A stretch of DNA of 5,718 nt from Fidelibacterota bacterium. GTDB lineage: Bacteria; Fidelibacterota; Fidelibacteria; Fidelibacterales; Fidelibacteraceae. Location: contig DAOVOB010000087.1 in the NCBI GenBank assembly GCA_030629925.1, forward strand, positions 1-5,718. Reading direction: 5' to 3'. Shown piece after piece: positions 1 to 5,718 of the stretch; positions within the stretch are counted from its first letter, which is position 1, and each line of letters begins with the position of its first letter. The notes below the pieces were generated by a model, which was not told where the DNA came from, searched no databases, and saw nothing but the letters and a program-made list of their open reading frames with translations. Position numbers and translations under genes: made by a program.

Positions 1-423
1 ATCGGGAAGAAAACAGGAGAATTTCCACTTTCTGAGTATTTAGAACGAAGAGAACTACAAGAACAAACGCTGATTTGTGCGGTGAAGATCAAGGATTTTC
101 CTTATAGATCCTATCATTATAGGGATGTTAAAACAGCAAACGATATGCCACTGTTTACAATAACGGTATTATTAGAGCTTGATGTCACGAGCATTAAAGA
201 AGCAAAAATCTATATTGTCGGCACCAAAGAGCGTATCACAAGATTAACGGAAGTGGAAAAATATCTTAAAAATAAACCCAAGGCCAATATAGATGAAAAT
301 TTCATACAGGAACGTGTTAATGTTTCATTTATGGGTAAGCGCATTACTGATCCCGAATATTTAAGCCTTAAGGCGAAAATTGAAACCGCGCGGACAGTCT
401 TTAGAGCATTGGAGAACGACTAA
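1..423 (+). CDS. Xanthine dehydrogenase-family FAD-binding subunit, C-terminal part (5'-truncated by window edge)
   Basis: The reading frame is open from base 1 (140 codons, then TAA at 421-423), so the start lies upstream; the GTG at 82 and later ATGs are internal. Family members are about 260-295 residues, so roughly the C-terminal half is visible. The first 30 codons resemble the end of the FAD_binding_5 domain (pattern 'F-x-L-x-E-Y-L ... L-I-x-x-V-x-I'). The next part (YHYRDVKTANDMPLFTITV) matches the usual 'R-x-x-D-x-P' junction, followed by the CO-dehydrogenase flavoprotein C-terminal domain with 'V-G-T-K-E-R-I-T-R-L-T-E-V-E-K-Y-L' in place of the common 'G-x-x-x-x-x-P-x-R-x-x-x-x-E-x-x-L'. 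The known role of the subunit is to bind FAD and pass electrons from the iron-sulfur subunit to NAD+ or another acceptor; the FAD-binding loops themselves are outside the window. It overlaps the next gene by one base. Orthology to E. coli XdhB or YgfM cannot be decided from this half. The subunit assignment leans heavily on its place directly before the FeS and Moco subunits. Confidence 0.83.
   Translation: MGKKTGEFPLSEYLERRELQEQTLICAVKIKDFPYRSYHYRDVKTANDMPLFTITVLLELDVTSIKEAKIYIVGTKERITRLTEVEKYLKNKPKANIDENFIQERVNVSFMGKRITDPEYLSLKAKIETARTVFRALEND
411..414 (+). promoter_or_regulatory. Shine-Dalgarno GGAG for the [2Fe-2S] subunit
   Basis: GGAG lies 8 bases before the ATG at 423, inside the last codons of the FAD subunit. 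It supports the ATG at 423 as the true start. Together with the TAATG overlap at 421-425 it suggests that both subunits are translated from one message, favouring balanced synthesis. Confidence 0.7.
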
Positions 424-890
424 TGGAGAAGCAACTTAATATAAACGGGAAAATAGCCAAAGTTACCTTTACCCCGGAAGAGCTTCTTCTTTACACTCTC
501 CGGCAAAATGGTTTTACGGAAGTAAAAAGCGGATGCAAAGAAGGCGAATGTGGTGCTTGTTTGGTTTTACTAAATGGGAAACCGGTCAATTCATGTTTAA
601 TGTTCACAGCTTCAGTCCTTGAAGAAGATAAGCTTCTAACCGTAAAAGGCATTGGCGATCTTCATGAGCCCCATGTCATTCAAGAGGCTTTTGTGGATTC
701 AGGTGCTGTTCAATGTGGTTTTTGTACACCCGGGATCGTCCTTGCATCCTATGCGCTCTTGCAGGAAAATCCTACGCCAACGGAAGAAGAAGTAAAGAAA
801 GCCATGGATGGCAATCTTTGTCGCTGTACCGGCTATGTGAAGATTATTGAAGCGGTGCAATTGGCAGCAAAACGACTTCAAACAAAGTAA
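423..890 (+). CDS. Xanthine dehydrogenase-family [2Fe-2S] iron-sulfur subunit
   Basis: The product is 155 residues, full length for the small subunit (CoxS / E. coli XdhC type). The N-terminal plant-ferredoxin-like domain (about residues 3-78) has Cys38, Cys43, Cys46 and Cys58 in the pattern C-x4-C-x2-C-x11-C (CKEGECGAC...SC). The C-terminal four-helix domain carries the second cluster: Cys98 and Cys101 in QCGFCTPG, and Cys133 and Cys135 in CRCTGY. All eight ligands are present, so both clusters should form. Gln97 before CGFC is the residue that in this family sits next to the molybdenum cofactor. Known role: relays electrons from the Moco of the large subunit to FAD of the medium subunit, in the cytoplasm; no signal peptide is visible. 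The start is fixed by GGAG at 411-414 and the one-base overlap with the FAD subunit; the large subunit follows after 5 bases. Symbol left blank because 'xdhC' names both this subunit and an unrelated maturation factor. Confidence 0.96.
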   Translation: MEKQLNINGKIAKVTFTPEELLLYTLRQNGFTEVKSGCKEGECGACLVLLNGKPVNSCLMFTASVLEEDKLLTVKGIGDLHEPHVIQEAFVDSGAVQCGFCTPGIVLASYALLQENPTPTEEEVKKAMDGNLCRCTGYVKIIEAVQLAAKRLQTK

Positions 891-895
891 TTATT

Positions 896-3220
896 ATGAA
901 AAAATATACAACAGTCGGAAAATCTGAAAAGAAGATCGATTCATTATCTCTCGCAACAGGCGAAAGCAAGTTCGTTGATGATTTTGAAATGAAAAACGAA
1001 CTTTATTGTAAGCTTGTTTATTCACCTCATGCATTTGCTGAAATTTTGGATATAGATGATTCAAAGGCTCTTGCAATTGAGGGCGTGGTAGATGTGCTTC
1101 ATTATAAAAATGTGAAACATATTTTACATACAACTGCAGGACAAGGTTTTCCGGAACCTTCTCCCTACGATTGTACGATTTTTGAAAATATTGTTAGATT
1201 CGTCGGGGATCGTGTTGCCATGGTCATTGCCGAGAATCGCGAAATTGCACATATGGCAGTAAAATTATTGGATGTAAAATATAAAATATTAGAACCATTA
1301 TTTGATCCTGAAAAAGCCATGGATCCGGGTGCTCCACAAATTCATGATAGTTCTCGCTTTACACCCATCGGTGTCAAATATGAACCGGAACGAAATCTTG
1401 CTGCTGAAGTGGAGATCGGTTTTGGTGATATACAAAAGGGTAAAGAAGAATCCGATTTTATTATCGACGAAACATATAATGCTCATTACGGACAGCATTG
1501 TACCATCGAACCGCACTCCGTTAAATCCTATTTCGACGAAATGGGCAGACTGGTCCTATTGTCATCAACTCAGGTTCCTTTTCACGTCCGCCGTATTGTA
1601 GCTCAAGCCTGCGATTATCCCCTGTCAAAGATCCGCGTGATCAAACCCCGTATCGGGGGTGGATTCGGGTCTAAGCAAGAAGTGTTCCTCGAACAATTGG
1701 CAGCTCTCACAACGATCAAACACAAAAGACCCGCACGTCTTGTAATATCTCGCGAAGAAGTATTTCAATCCAGCCGGACGCGCCACCCCATTCGCGTTAA
1801 TTTAAAAATGGGCGCAAAGAATAACGGCGAGATTACTTTTCTTGAAATGGATTCACTGCTGAATTCCGGTGCCTATGGCTCACATGCTTTGACCGTACTT
1901 TCAAACTGCGGTTCAAAGGTTTTACCCTTATTTAATAAAATTGAGAACCTCCATTTTATTGGGCGTTCCGTTTATACGAATCTCCCCGTCGGTGGCGCCT
2001 ACCGTGGTTACGGGGCGACACAAGGCTACTTTGCGCTAAATCAGCATCTTGATATATTGACCAGAAAATTGAATGTTGATCTCCCGGATTTTATTAAGAA
2101 AAATCATATACAGGTCGGTGAAACATCACAAGTCTTCGAAGCACTTGGCGAGGGCCGGGATGGCGTTACGCAACTTGTAAATTCCTGTCAGCTGGATGAA
2201 TGTATCGATATTTGCATCAAAGAAATTGACTGGTATAAAAAGCACGACAAGAAGATCACGAACGGCGACAAGGTTCGCGGTGTTGGCTTAGCGGTCTCTA
2301 TGCAGGGTTCGGCTATTCCTCTGATCGACATGGCTGCGGCTTATATAAAAATGAATGAGGATGGATCGTTTAATATGAATATTGGTGCGACTGATATTGG
2401 TACGGGATCCGACACCATTTTGGCACAAATTGCCGCAGAAGTTTTAAATGTACCTTTGGAAAAAATGATCGTGTACTCGTCCGATACGGATCGTACACCT
2501 TTTGATGTTGGCGCCTATGCTTCTTCGACAACCTATCTCTCCGGTCGCGCAGTAAAAAAATGCGCAAACAAGATCAAGGATCAGATACTGGGGGTTGCCG
2601 CCGAGATCATGGAGTCTTCTCTTGAGGACTTGTCGCTTGAATCTTCAAAAGTGATTGATAGGAAACAGAATAAAAGCGCAAGCTATTATGATATTTGTAA
2701 CTACTCGCTTTATACAAAAGATCAATTTCAGATCCAGGCGGAAGCATCGGAGATCGTGGAACAATCTCCTCCACCCTTTATGGCCCAGGCAACGGAGGTG
2801 GAAGTTGATACCAAGACCGGTGAAGTGAAGGTGCTGGAATTTGTATCTGCTGTTGACTGCGGTCAGGCAATTAATCCTCAGTTGGCGGAAGGTCAGGTTG
2901 AGGGTGCAACCGTGAACGGAATTTCCTATGCCATGACAGAAGAGTATATATTTTCCGATAAGGGAAATCTTTTAAACAAAGGCTTCAGGTCTTATAAAAT
3001 TTCCACGGCTGCCGATATTCCGAAGATGAAGACATTTATTGTAGAATCTCACGAAGAGTCCGGTCCCTTTGGCGCCAAGTCGGTGTCTGAAATAGGTATT
3101 AACGGACCCTTGCCGGCGATTGCAAATGCCATATATGATGCTATTGGTGTTCGTATGTACGGAGCACCATTCACTGCCGAAAAAGTTTATAGAGCTATGC
3201 AAGCACAGAAAATAGAATGA
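896..3220 (+). CDS. Xanthine dehydrogenase-family molybdopterin-binding catalytic subunit
   Basis: 774 residues, a complete large subunit (XdhA/PucD/CoxL type). The N-terminal aldehyde oxidase/XDH a/b-hammerhead domain covers about residues 14-135 (start 'VGKS...D', 'TGESKFVDDF'). The Moco-binding part follows: GGGFGSKQ at 254-261, SREEVFQSSRTRHP at 285-298, GGAYRGYGATQG at 366-377, IGTGSDT at 501-507, DTDRTPFDVGAYASSTTYLSG at about 530-550 and GAKSVSEIG at 726-734. Glu732 is the expected catalytic base near Mo (bovine XDH Glu1261). Gln261 aligns with bovine Glu802, as in several bacterial enzymes, and Tyr372 with Phe914. AYRGYG rather than AYRCSFR argues against aerobic CO dehydrogenase. Known family role: hydroxylation of purines, N-heterocycles or aldehydes with water as oxygen source. 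The substrate is not proven; purine is favoured by the downstream genes. The start at 896 has only a weak ribosome site but matches the family N-terminus. Its stop overlaps the next start as ATGA. No in-frame TGA is present; selenium, if used, would be a cofactor ligand and not selenocysteine. Confidence 0.95.
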   Translation: MKKYTTVGKSEKKIDSLSLATGESKFVDDFEMKNELYCKLVYSPHAFAEILDIDDSKALAIEGVVDVLHYKNVKHILHTTAGQGFPEPSPYDCTIFENIVRFVGDRVAMVIAENREIAHMAVKLLDVKYKILEPLFDPEKAMDPGAPQIHDSSRFTPIGVKYEPERNLAAEVEIGFGDIQKGKEESDFIIDETYNAHYGQHCTIEPHSVKSYFDEMGRLVLLSSTQVPFHVRRIVAQACDYPLSKIRVIKPRIGGGFGSKQEVFLEQLAALTTIKHKRPARLVISREEVFQSSRTRHPIRVNLKMGAKNNGEITFLEMDSLLNSGAYGSHALTVLSNCGSKVLPLFNKIENLHFIGRSVYTNLPVGGAYRGYGATQGYFALNQHLDILTRKLNVDLPDFIKKNHIQVGETSQVFEALGEGRDGVTQLVNSCQLDECIDICIKEIDWYKKHDKKITNGDKVRGVGLAVSMQGSAIPLIDMAAAYIKMNEDGSFNMNIGATDIGTGSDTILAQIAAEVLNVPLEKMIVYSSDTDRTPFDVGAYASSTTYLSGRAVKKCANKIKDQILGVAAEIMESSLEDLSLESSKVIDRKQNKSASYYDICNYSLYTKDQFQIQAEASEIVEQSPPPFMAQATEVEVDTKTGEVKVLEFVSAVDCGQAINPQLAEGQVEGATVNGISYAMTEEYIFSDKGNLLNKGFRSYKISTAADIPKMKTFIVESHEESGPFGAKSVSEIGINGPLPAIANAIYDAIGVRMYGAPFTAEKVYRAMQAQKIE

Positions 3221-4566
3221 TAATAAAAAACAGCGAAATCGCATTGCCTAATCGCAATGAACTAATTTCCCTTGATATAGAAATAGATCAGGGGAAACTT
3301 GTTTATATAGGTGAAAATCTGGATGGACCGGATATTATTGATGCAAAAGGATTGCAGGTCTTTCCCGGCGCCATTGATCCGCATGTGCATTTTGATGAAC
3401 CGGGTTATACGGATCGGGAAGATTTTTATCACGGGACAAGTGCCGCGGCATCGGGTGGTGTGACCACGATCATTGATATGCCTTGCACCTCAATCCCCCC
3501 TGTGACAAGTTTGGAAAATTTGAGATCTAAATTAGAGATTGTTTCTAAAAAAGCTGTTGTTGATTTCGGTTTTTTCGGTGGAATTTCATCGCAAGTGATG
3601 GCGGCCGACTATAGAAAAAACATGGCGGAACTGGCAGAATTTGTCATGGGCTTTAAAACCTACTTTATTTCAGGAATGGACACGTTTGGGGCATTAGGTT
3701 TAGGACAGTTCCAAAAGGTTTTAGTAAAAGCAAAAACATTGAATCGTCCCGTTTTATTGCATGCGGAAGATCCGGGGATCGTGCAGGAGTTAACGAGAGT
3801 TGAAAAAGCCAAGGGTAATAGCTGGGCTAATTTTTATTGCTCCCGTCCCGAATCTGCAGAAGTTTTTGCCGTGGTGAAAGCTATTGCTATTGCAATAGCA
3901 ACAGGAGCACAGCTTCATATCGTCCATGTTGGAACCGGTGATGCTGCCCTATTATTGAAAGACGAAAAAAATGTCAGTGGCGAAACAGCACCTCATTATC
4001 TGGAGTTTAGCTTTAAAGATTTTGAAACAATAGGTGGAGCATTAAAAACTGTTCCCGTTGTGAAAGATAAAGGAAATTCAGACGTGTTATGGGAATGCCT
4101 AACGAATGGTACATTGGATTTCATTGCCTCTGATCATGCACCTGCTTCTACGGAACAAAAGAACACGGGCTCGGCTTGGAGCGATTACTCGGGCATCCCC
4201 GGTAGCGGAACGATTTTTCCTTATTTGTATTCCGAGGGGTATTTAAAAAGGGAACTACCCTTATCGCGATTTTTGCAGGTTGTTTCGGAAAATGCGGCAA
4301 AACGATATGGCTTTTGGGATAGAAAAGGGTCTATAGAAGTTGGTAAAGACGCGGATCTGATATTTGTTGACCCAAAGCAAAGTTGGAAAATCAAAGGTGA
4401 AGAATTTTTATCAAAAGGAAAAACAACACCATTTGAGAACAAAACATTTTCCGGGAAAGTTATAAAAACAATGCTTCGCGGAAAATTTATATATAATAGT
4501 GAAACCGGCATCAATGTTGAGCCGGGTTATGGTAAGTTTATTAAACCCACAGTCGGTGGAGAATAG
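3217..4566 (+). CDS. Allantoinase/dihydroorotase-branch cyclic amidohydrolase
   Basis: 449 residues, normal for an allantoinase. It is an amidohydrolase-fold TIM barrel with flanking beta domain. The expected binuclear metal ligands are all visible: His56 and His58 (DPHVHF), Lys147 (GFKTYF, the lysine normally carboxylated), His182 (LLHAED), His237 (HIVHVG) and Asp306 (ASDHAP). Also family-like are GTSAAASGGVTTIIDMP at 73-89, ETAPHYL at 256-262 and the C-terminal TPFE...G-K-V-I-K-T-M-L-R-G. Dihydroorotase is unlikely: Asp60 replaces the Arg of H-x-H-x-R that holds the orotate carboxylate, and the MPN motif is MPC. The layout HVHF-x-EPG and MP-x-x-SIPP is closest to allantoinase, but SDHAPA differs from the usual SDHSPC. 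Known chemistry: hydrolytic opening of a cyclic amide or ureide ring; the exact substrate is open. The start overlaps the hydroxylase stop (ATGA) with no strong ribosome site, so translation is probably coupled; ssnA follows 4 bases after its TAG. Alternatives are a hydantoinase/dihydropyrimidinase activity or a ring-opening step in purine fermentation. Confidence 0.87.
   Translation: MIIKNSEIALPNRNELISLDIEIDQGKLVYIGENLDGPDIIDAKGLQVFPGAIDPHVHFDEPGYTDREDFYHGTSAAASGGVTTIIDMPCTSIPPVTSLENLRSKLEIVSKKAVVDFGFFGGISSQVMAADYRKNMAELAEFVMGFKTYFISGMDTFGALGLGQFQKVLVKAKTLNRPVLLHAEDPGIVQELTRVEKAKGNSWANFYCSRPESAEVFAVVKAIAIAIATGAQLHIVHVGTGDAALLLKDEKNVSGETAPHYLEFSFKDFETIGGALKTVPVVKDKGNSDVLWECLTNGTLDFIASDHAPASTEQKNTGSAWSDYSGIPGSGTIFPYLYSEGYLKRELPLSRFLQVVSENAAKRYGFWDRKGSIEVGKDADLIFVDPKQSWKIKGEEFLSKGKTTPFENKTFSGKVIKTMLRGKFIYNSETGINVEPGYGKFIKPTVGGE
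3884..3901. repeat. 18-bp perfect palindrome inside the amidohydrolase gene
   Basis: TTGCTATTGCAATAGCAA reads the same on both strands. It lies in codons for an alternating Ala-Ile run (about residues 223-229), so repetitive codons may explain it. No spacer loop, T-tract or nearby gene start points to a terminator or operator. Confidence 0.4.
4555..4561 (+). promoter_or_regulatory. Shine-Dalgarno GGTGGAG for ssnA
   Basis: The GGAG core (4558-4561) ends 9 bases before the ATG at 4571 and overlaps the last codons of the amidohydrolase. It is among the clearest ribosome sites in the window and fixes the ssnA start, allowing ssnA to be translated independently of coupling. Confidence 0.7.
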
Positions 4567-4570
4567 AGAT

Positions 4571-5718
4571 ATGTTAGATCATTATATTTTAACGAACGGA
4601 ATTGTGACAGACGGACGTACATTTTTACACGAAAATTGTGAAATTGAGATCCTGGATAATAAAATACTGAATATTGGGGAAGCCACAGAATCAAATAATA
4701 ATATTAAGAAAATTGATCTTGGGGGTCGCTTGGTTCTACCCGGACTTCTCAATCCGCATCATCATTTATATTCCGCTTTGGCGACCGGGCTTGCGCCAAT
4801 TGGTCCGACCAATAATTTTCAACAGATCCTTGATAATCTCTGGTGGCACTTGGATAAAACACTTGATGAAGAATCGATTTATTATTCAGCCATCAATGGA
4901 CTTATGCAGTCGATTCGCTATGGTGTTACGACGGTTATTGACCACCATGCTTCCATGACTGAAATTAGCGGAAGTTTAAACATTATAAAAAAGGCATTTG
5001 AAGAAACCGGTGTCAAGGGTGTGCTCTGTTATGAGATCTCAGATAGAATGGGAGAAGTTTCACTACAAAAACAGATCGATGAGAACATTGACTTCTGGAC
5101 AGCAAACCAAGCCAGCGAACGCATACAGGGTCTTCTGGGGCTACATGCGAACTTTACACTAAGTGAAAAAAGCATGACAACTATTGCCAAACAAAAATTT
5201 GAAGCTTTACCGATCCACATTCATTGTGGAGAGGATATCGTAGATTTTGAATATTGTAAAGACCTGGGATATGATGGCCCCGTTCATCGCTTGAAAGAAT
5301 TTGGACTTTTATCACGTGATGCATTGCTAGCTCATTGTATTCATTTATCCGAAAAGGATTTCGAGTTGCTGGAAGAAATACAGCCGTACATAATTTCCAA
5401 TCCCGAATCAAACGCCAACAATAATGTTGGCAGGATGGATATGGGAAAGATCAAAAAATATGTTTTGGGAACAGATGGTATGACGGGAAACATATTAGGC
5501 ACCATGCGCTCCCACTTCTTGCAAAGAAATGGGAATATTTCTGATCCACTAAAAGTACTTTTTCAATATACGGCAGAAATGATGAATGGCTATTTCCCGA
5601 ACAGCGGGGAGTTAAAAGTCGGCGGCATTGCCGATCTGGCTATCACAAACTACCGACCTGTAACACCCCTCTCGATGGATAATTTATTTTATCATCTGAT
5701 GTTCGGTGTTCAGGGAAA
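4571..5718 (+). CDS. ssnA: SsnA-type putative aminohydrolase (3'-truncated by window edge)
   Basis: Open from ATG 4571 to the window end: 382 complete codons with no stop. E. coli SsnA is about 440 residues, so some 50-60 C-terminal residues are missing. SsnA-specific signatures are LWW-x-L-D-x-x-LDEES-x-YYS at 90-106, DHHAS at 124-128, GSL at 134-136, ESNANNNVG at 279-287, LGTDG at 299-303 and TPLSMDNL...H-x-x-FG at 365-379. It belongs to the ATZ/TRZ-guanine deaminase branch of the amidohydrolases, which are single-metal enzymes. Likely metal ligands are His63 and His65 (NPHHHLYS), His218 (IHIHCGED) and Asp302; Glu221 and His255 (LAHCIHL) are likely catalytic. The complete set suggests an active enzyme. 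Family chemistry is hydrolytic deamination or dechlorination of N-heterocycles; no defined reaction of SsnA itself is known to me. In E. coli and other bacteria ssnA lies with selenium-dependent hydroxylase genes (ygfK, xdhD, yqeB/C), and such clusters have been tied to anaerobic urate/purine breakdown. Here it directly follows a molybdenum hydroxylase and a cyclic amidohydrolase, which fits. No signal peptide is visible; a cytoplasmic enzyme is expected. Confidence 0.92.
   Translation, partial: MLDHYILTNGIVTDGRTFLHENCEIEILDNKILNIGEATESNNNIKKIDLGGRLVLPGLLNPHHHLYSALATGLAPIGPTNNFQQILDNLWWHLDKTLDEESIYYSAINGLMQSIRYGVTTVIDHHASMTEISGSLNIIKKAFEETGVKGVLCYEISDRMGEVSLQKQIDENIDFWTANQASERIQGLLGLHANFTLSEKSMTTIAKQKFEALPIHIHCGEDIVDFEYCKDLGYDGPVHRLKEFGLLSRDALLAHCIHLSEKDFELLEEIQPYIISNPESNANNNVGRMDMGKIKKYVLGTDGMTGNILGTMRSHFLQRNGNISDPLKVLFQYTAEMMNGYFPNSGELKVGGIADLAITNYRPVTPLSMDNLFYHLMFGVQG

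Noticed and set aside
82..423. A separate small gene starting at GTG 82
   Set aside because: The frame is open back to base 1 and the upstream codons continue the FAD-subunit pattern; there is no ribosome site before 82. It is the tail of a truncated larger gene.
891..895. Promoter or terminator between the hydroxylase subunits
   Set aside because: The gap is only 5 bases and no hairpin with a T-tract, nor -35/-10 pair, is visible around it; the genes read as one operon.
896..3220. Aerobic CO dehydrogenase large subunit (coxL)
   Set aside because: The form I CoxL loop AYRCSFR is absent; the loop reads AYRGYG, as in purine and heterocycle hydroxylases.
896..3220. Selenocysteine codon in the hydroxylase
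   Set aside because: No in-frame TGA occurs before the natural stop. In this family selenium, when present, is a cofactor ligand rather than an encoded residue.
2972..3244. Minus-strand open frame antisense to the hydroxylase 3' end (also 699-881, 894-1133, 1298-1516, 2370-2567, 4221-4514, 5029-5220, 5181-5411)
   Set aside because: All lie opposite strongly conserved coding sequence, and their products are rich in Cys, Phe and Arg with no recognisable domain, as expected for antisense shadows.
3217..4566. Dihydroorotase (pyrC) for pyrimidine synthesis
   Set aside because: The Arg of H-x-H-x-R and the Asn of MPN, both needed for dihydroorotate binding, are replaced by Asp60 and Cys90, and the neighbours are catabolic.
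4674..4958. Plus-strand open frame within ssnA (and similarly 1302-1601 within the hydroxylase)
   Set aside because: They are out of frame with genes whose conserved motifs run straight through the same bases; no ribosome site or recognisable domain supports them.

Overview
The window is wall-to-wall coding on the + strand: five consecutive genes with no intergenic gap longer than 5 bases, read as one operon fragment cut at both ends. Composition is moderately AT-rich by eye. Two starts carry clear GGAG-type Shine-Dalgarno sequences. The gene content (a three-subunit molybdenum hydroxylase followed by an allantoinase-type cyclic amidohydrolase and SsnA) resembles purine-catabolism loci of anaerobic or facultative bacteria. 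A Bacillota/Clostridia-like anaerobe is my best guess, but the sequence alone does not fix the taxon.

Layout: (1) 1-423, C-terminal half of the FAD-binding subunit of a xanthine dehydrogenase-family enzyme, cut by the left edge; (2) 423-890, small [2Fe-2S] subunit with all eight cluster cysteines; (3) 896-3220, large molybdopterin (Moco) catalytic subunit with the expected cofactor motifs and the C-terminal catalytic Glu; (4) 3217-4566, metal-dependent cyclic amidohydrolase of the allantoinase/dihydroorotase branch; (5) 4571-5718, SsnA-type aminohydrolase, cut by the right edge roughly 50-60 residues before its expected end.

How they could work together (inference): genes 1-3 form one soluble, cytoplasmic hydroxylase passing electrons Moco -> two [2Fe-2S] clusters -> FAD, probably hydroxylating or dehydroxylating a purine or other N-heterocycle. 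Gene 4 would open a cyclic amide or ureide ring, and gene 5 would deaminate or hydrolyse a C-N bond in an intermediate. The TAATG (421-425) and ATGA (3217-3220) stop/start overlaps suggest translational coupling. In E. coli and many gut anaerobes ssnA sits in a cluster tied to selenium-dependent molybdenum hydroxylases and anaerobic urate/purine breakdown. This window looks like a variant in which the ring-opening enzyme is of allantoinase type rather than the E. coli HyuA (D-hydantoinase) type. No promoter, terminator, RNA gene, mobile element or CRISPR was found; these signals, if present, lie outside the window.
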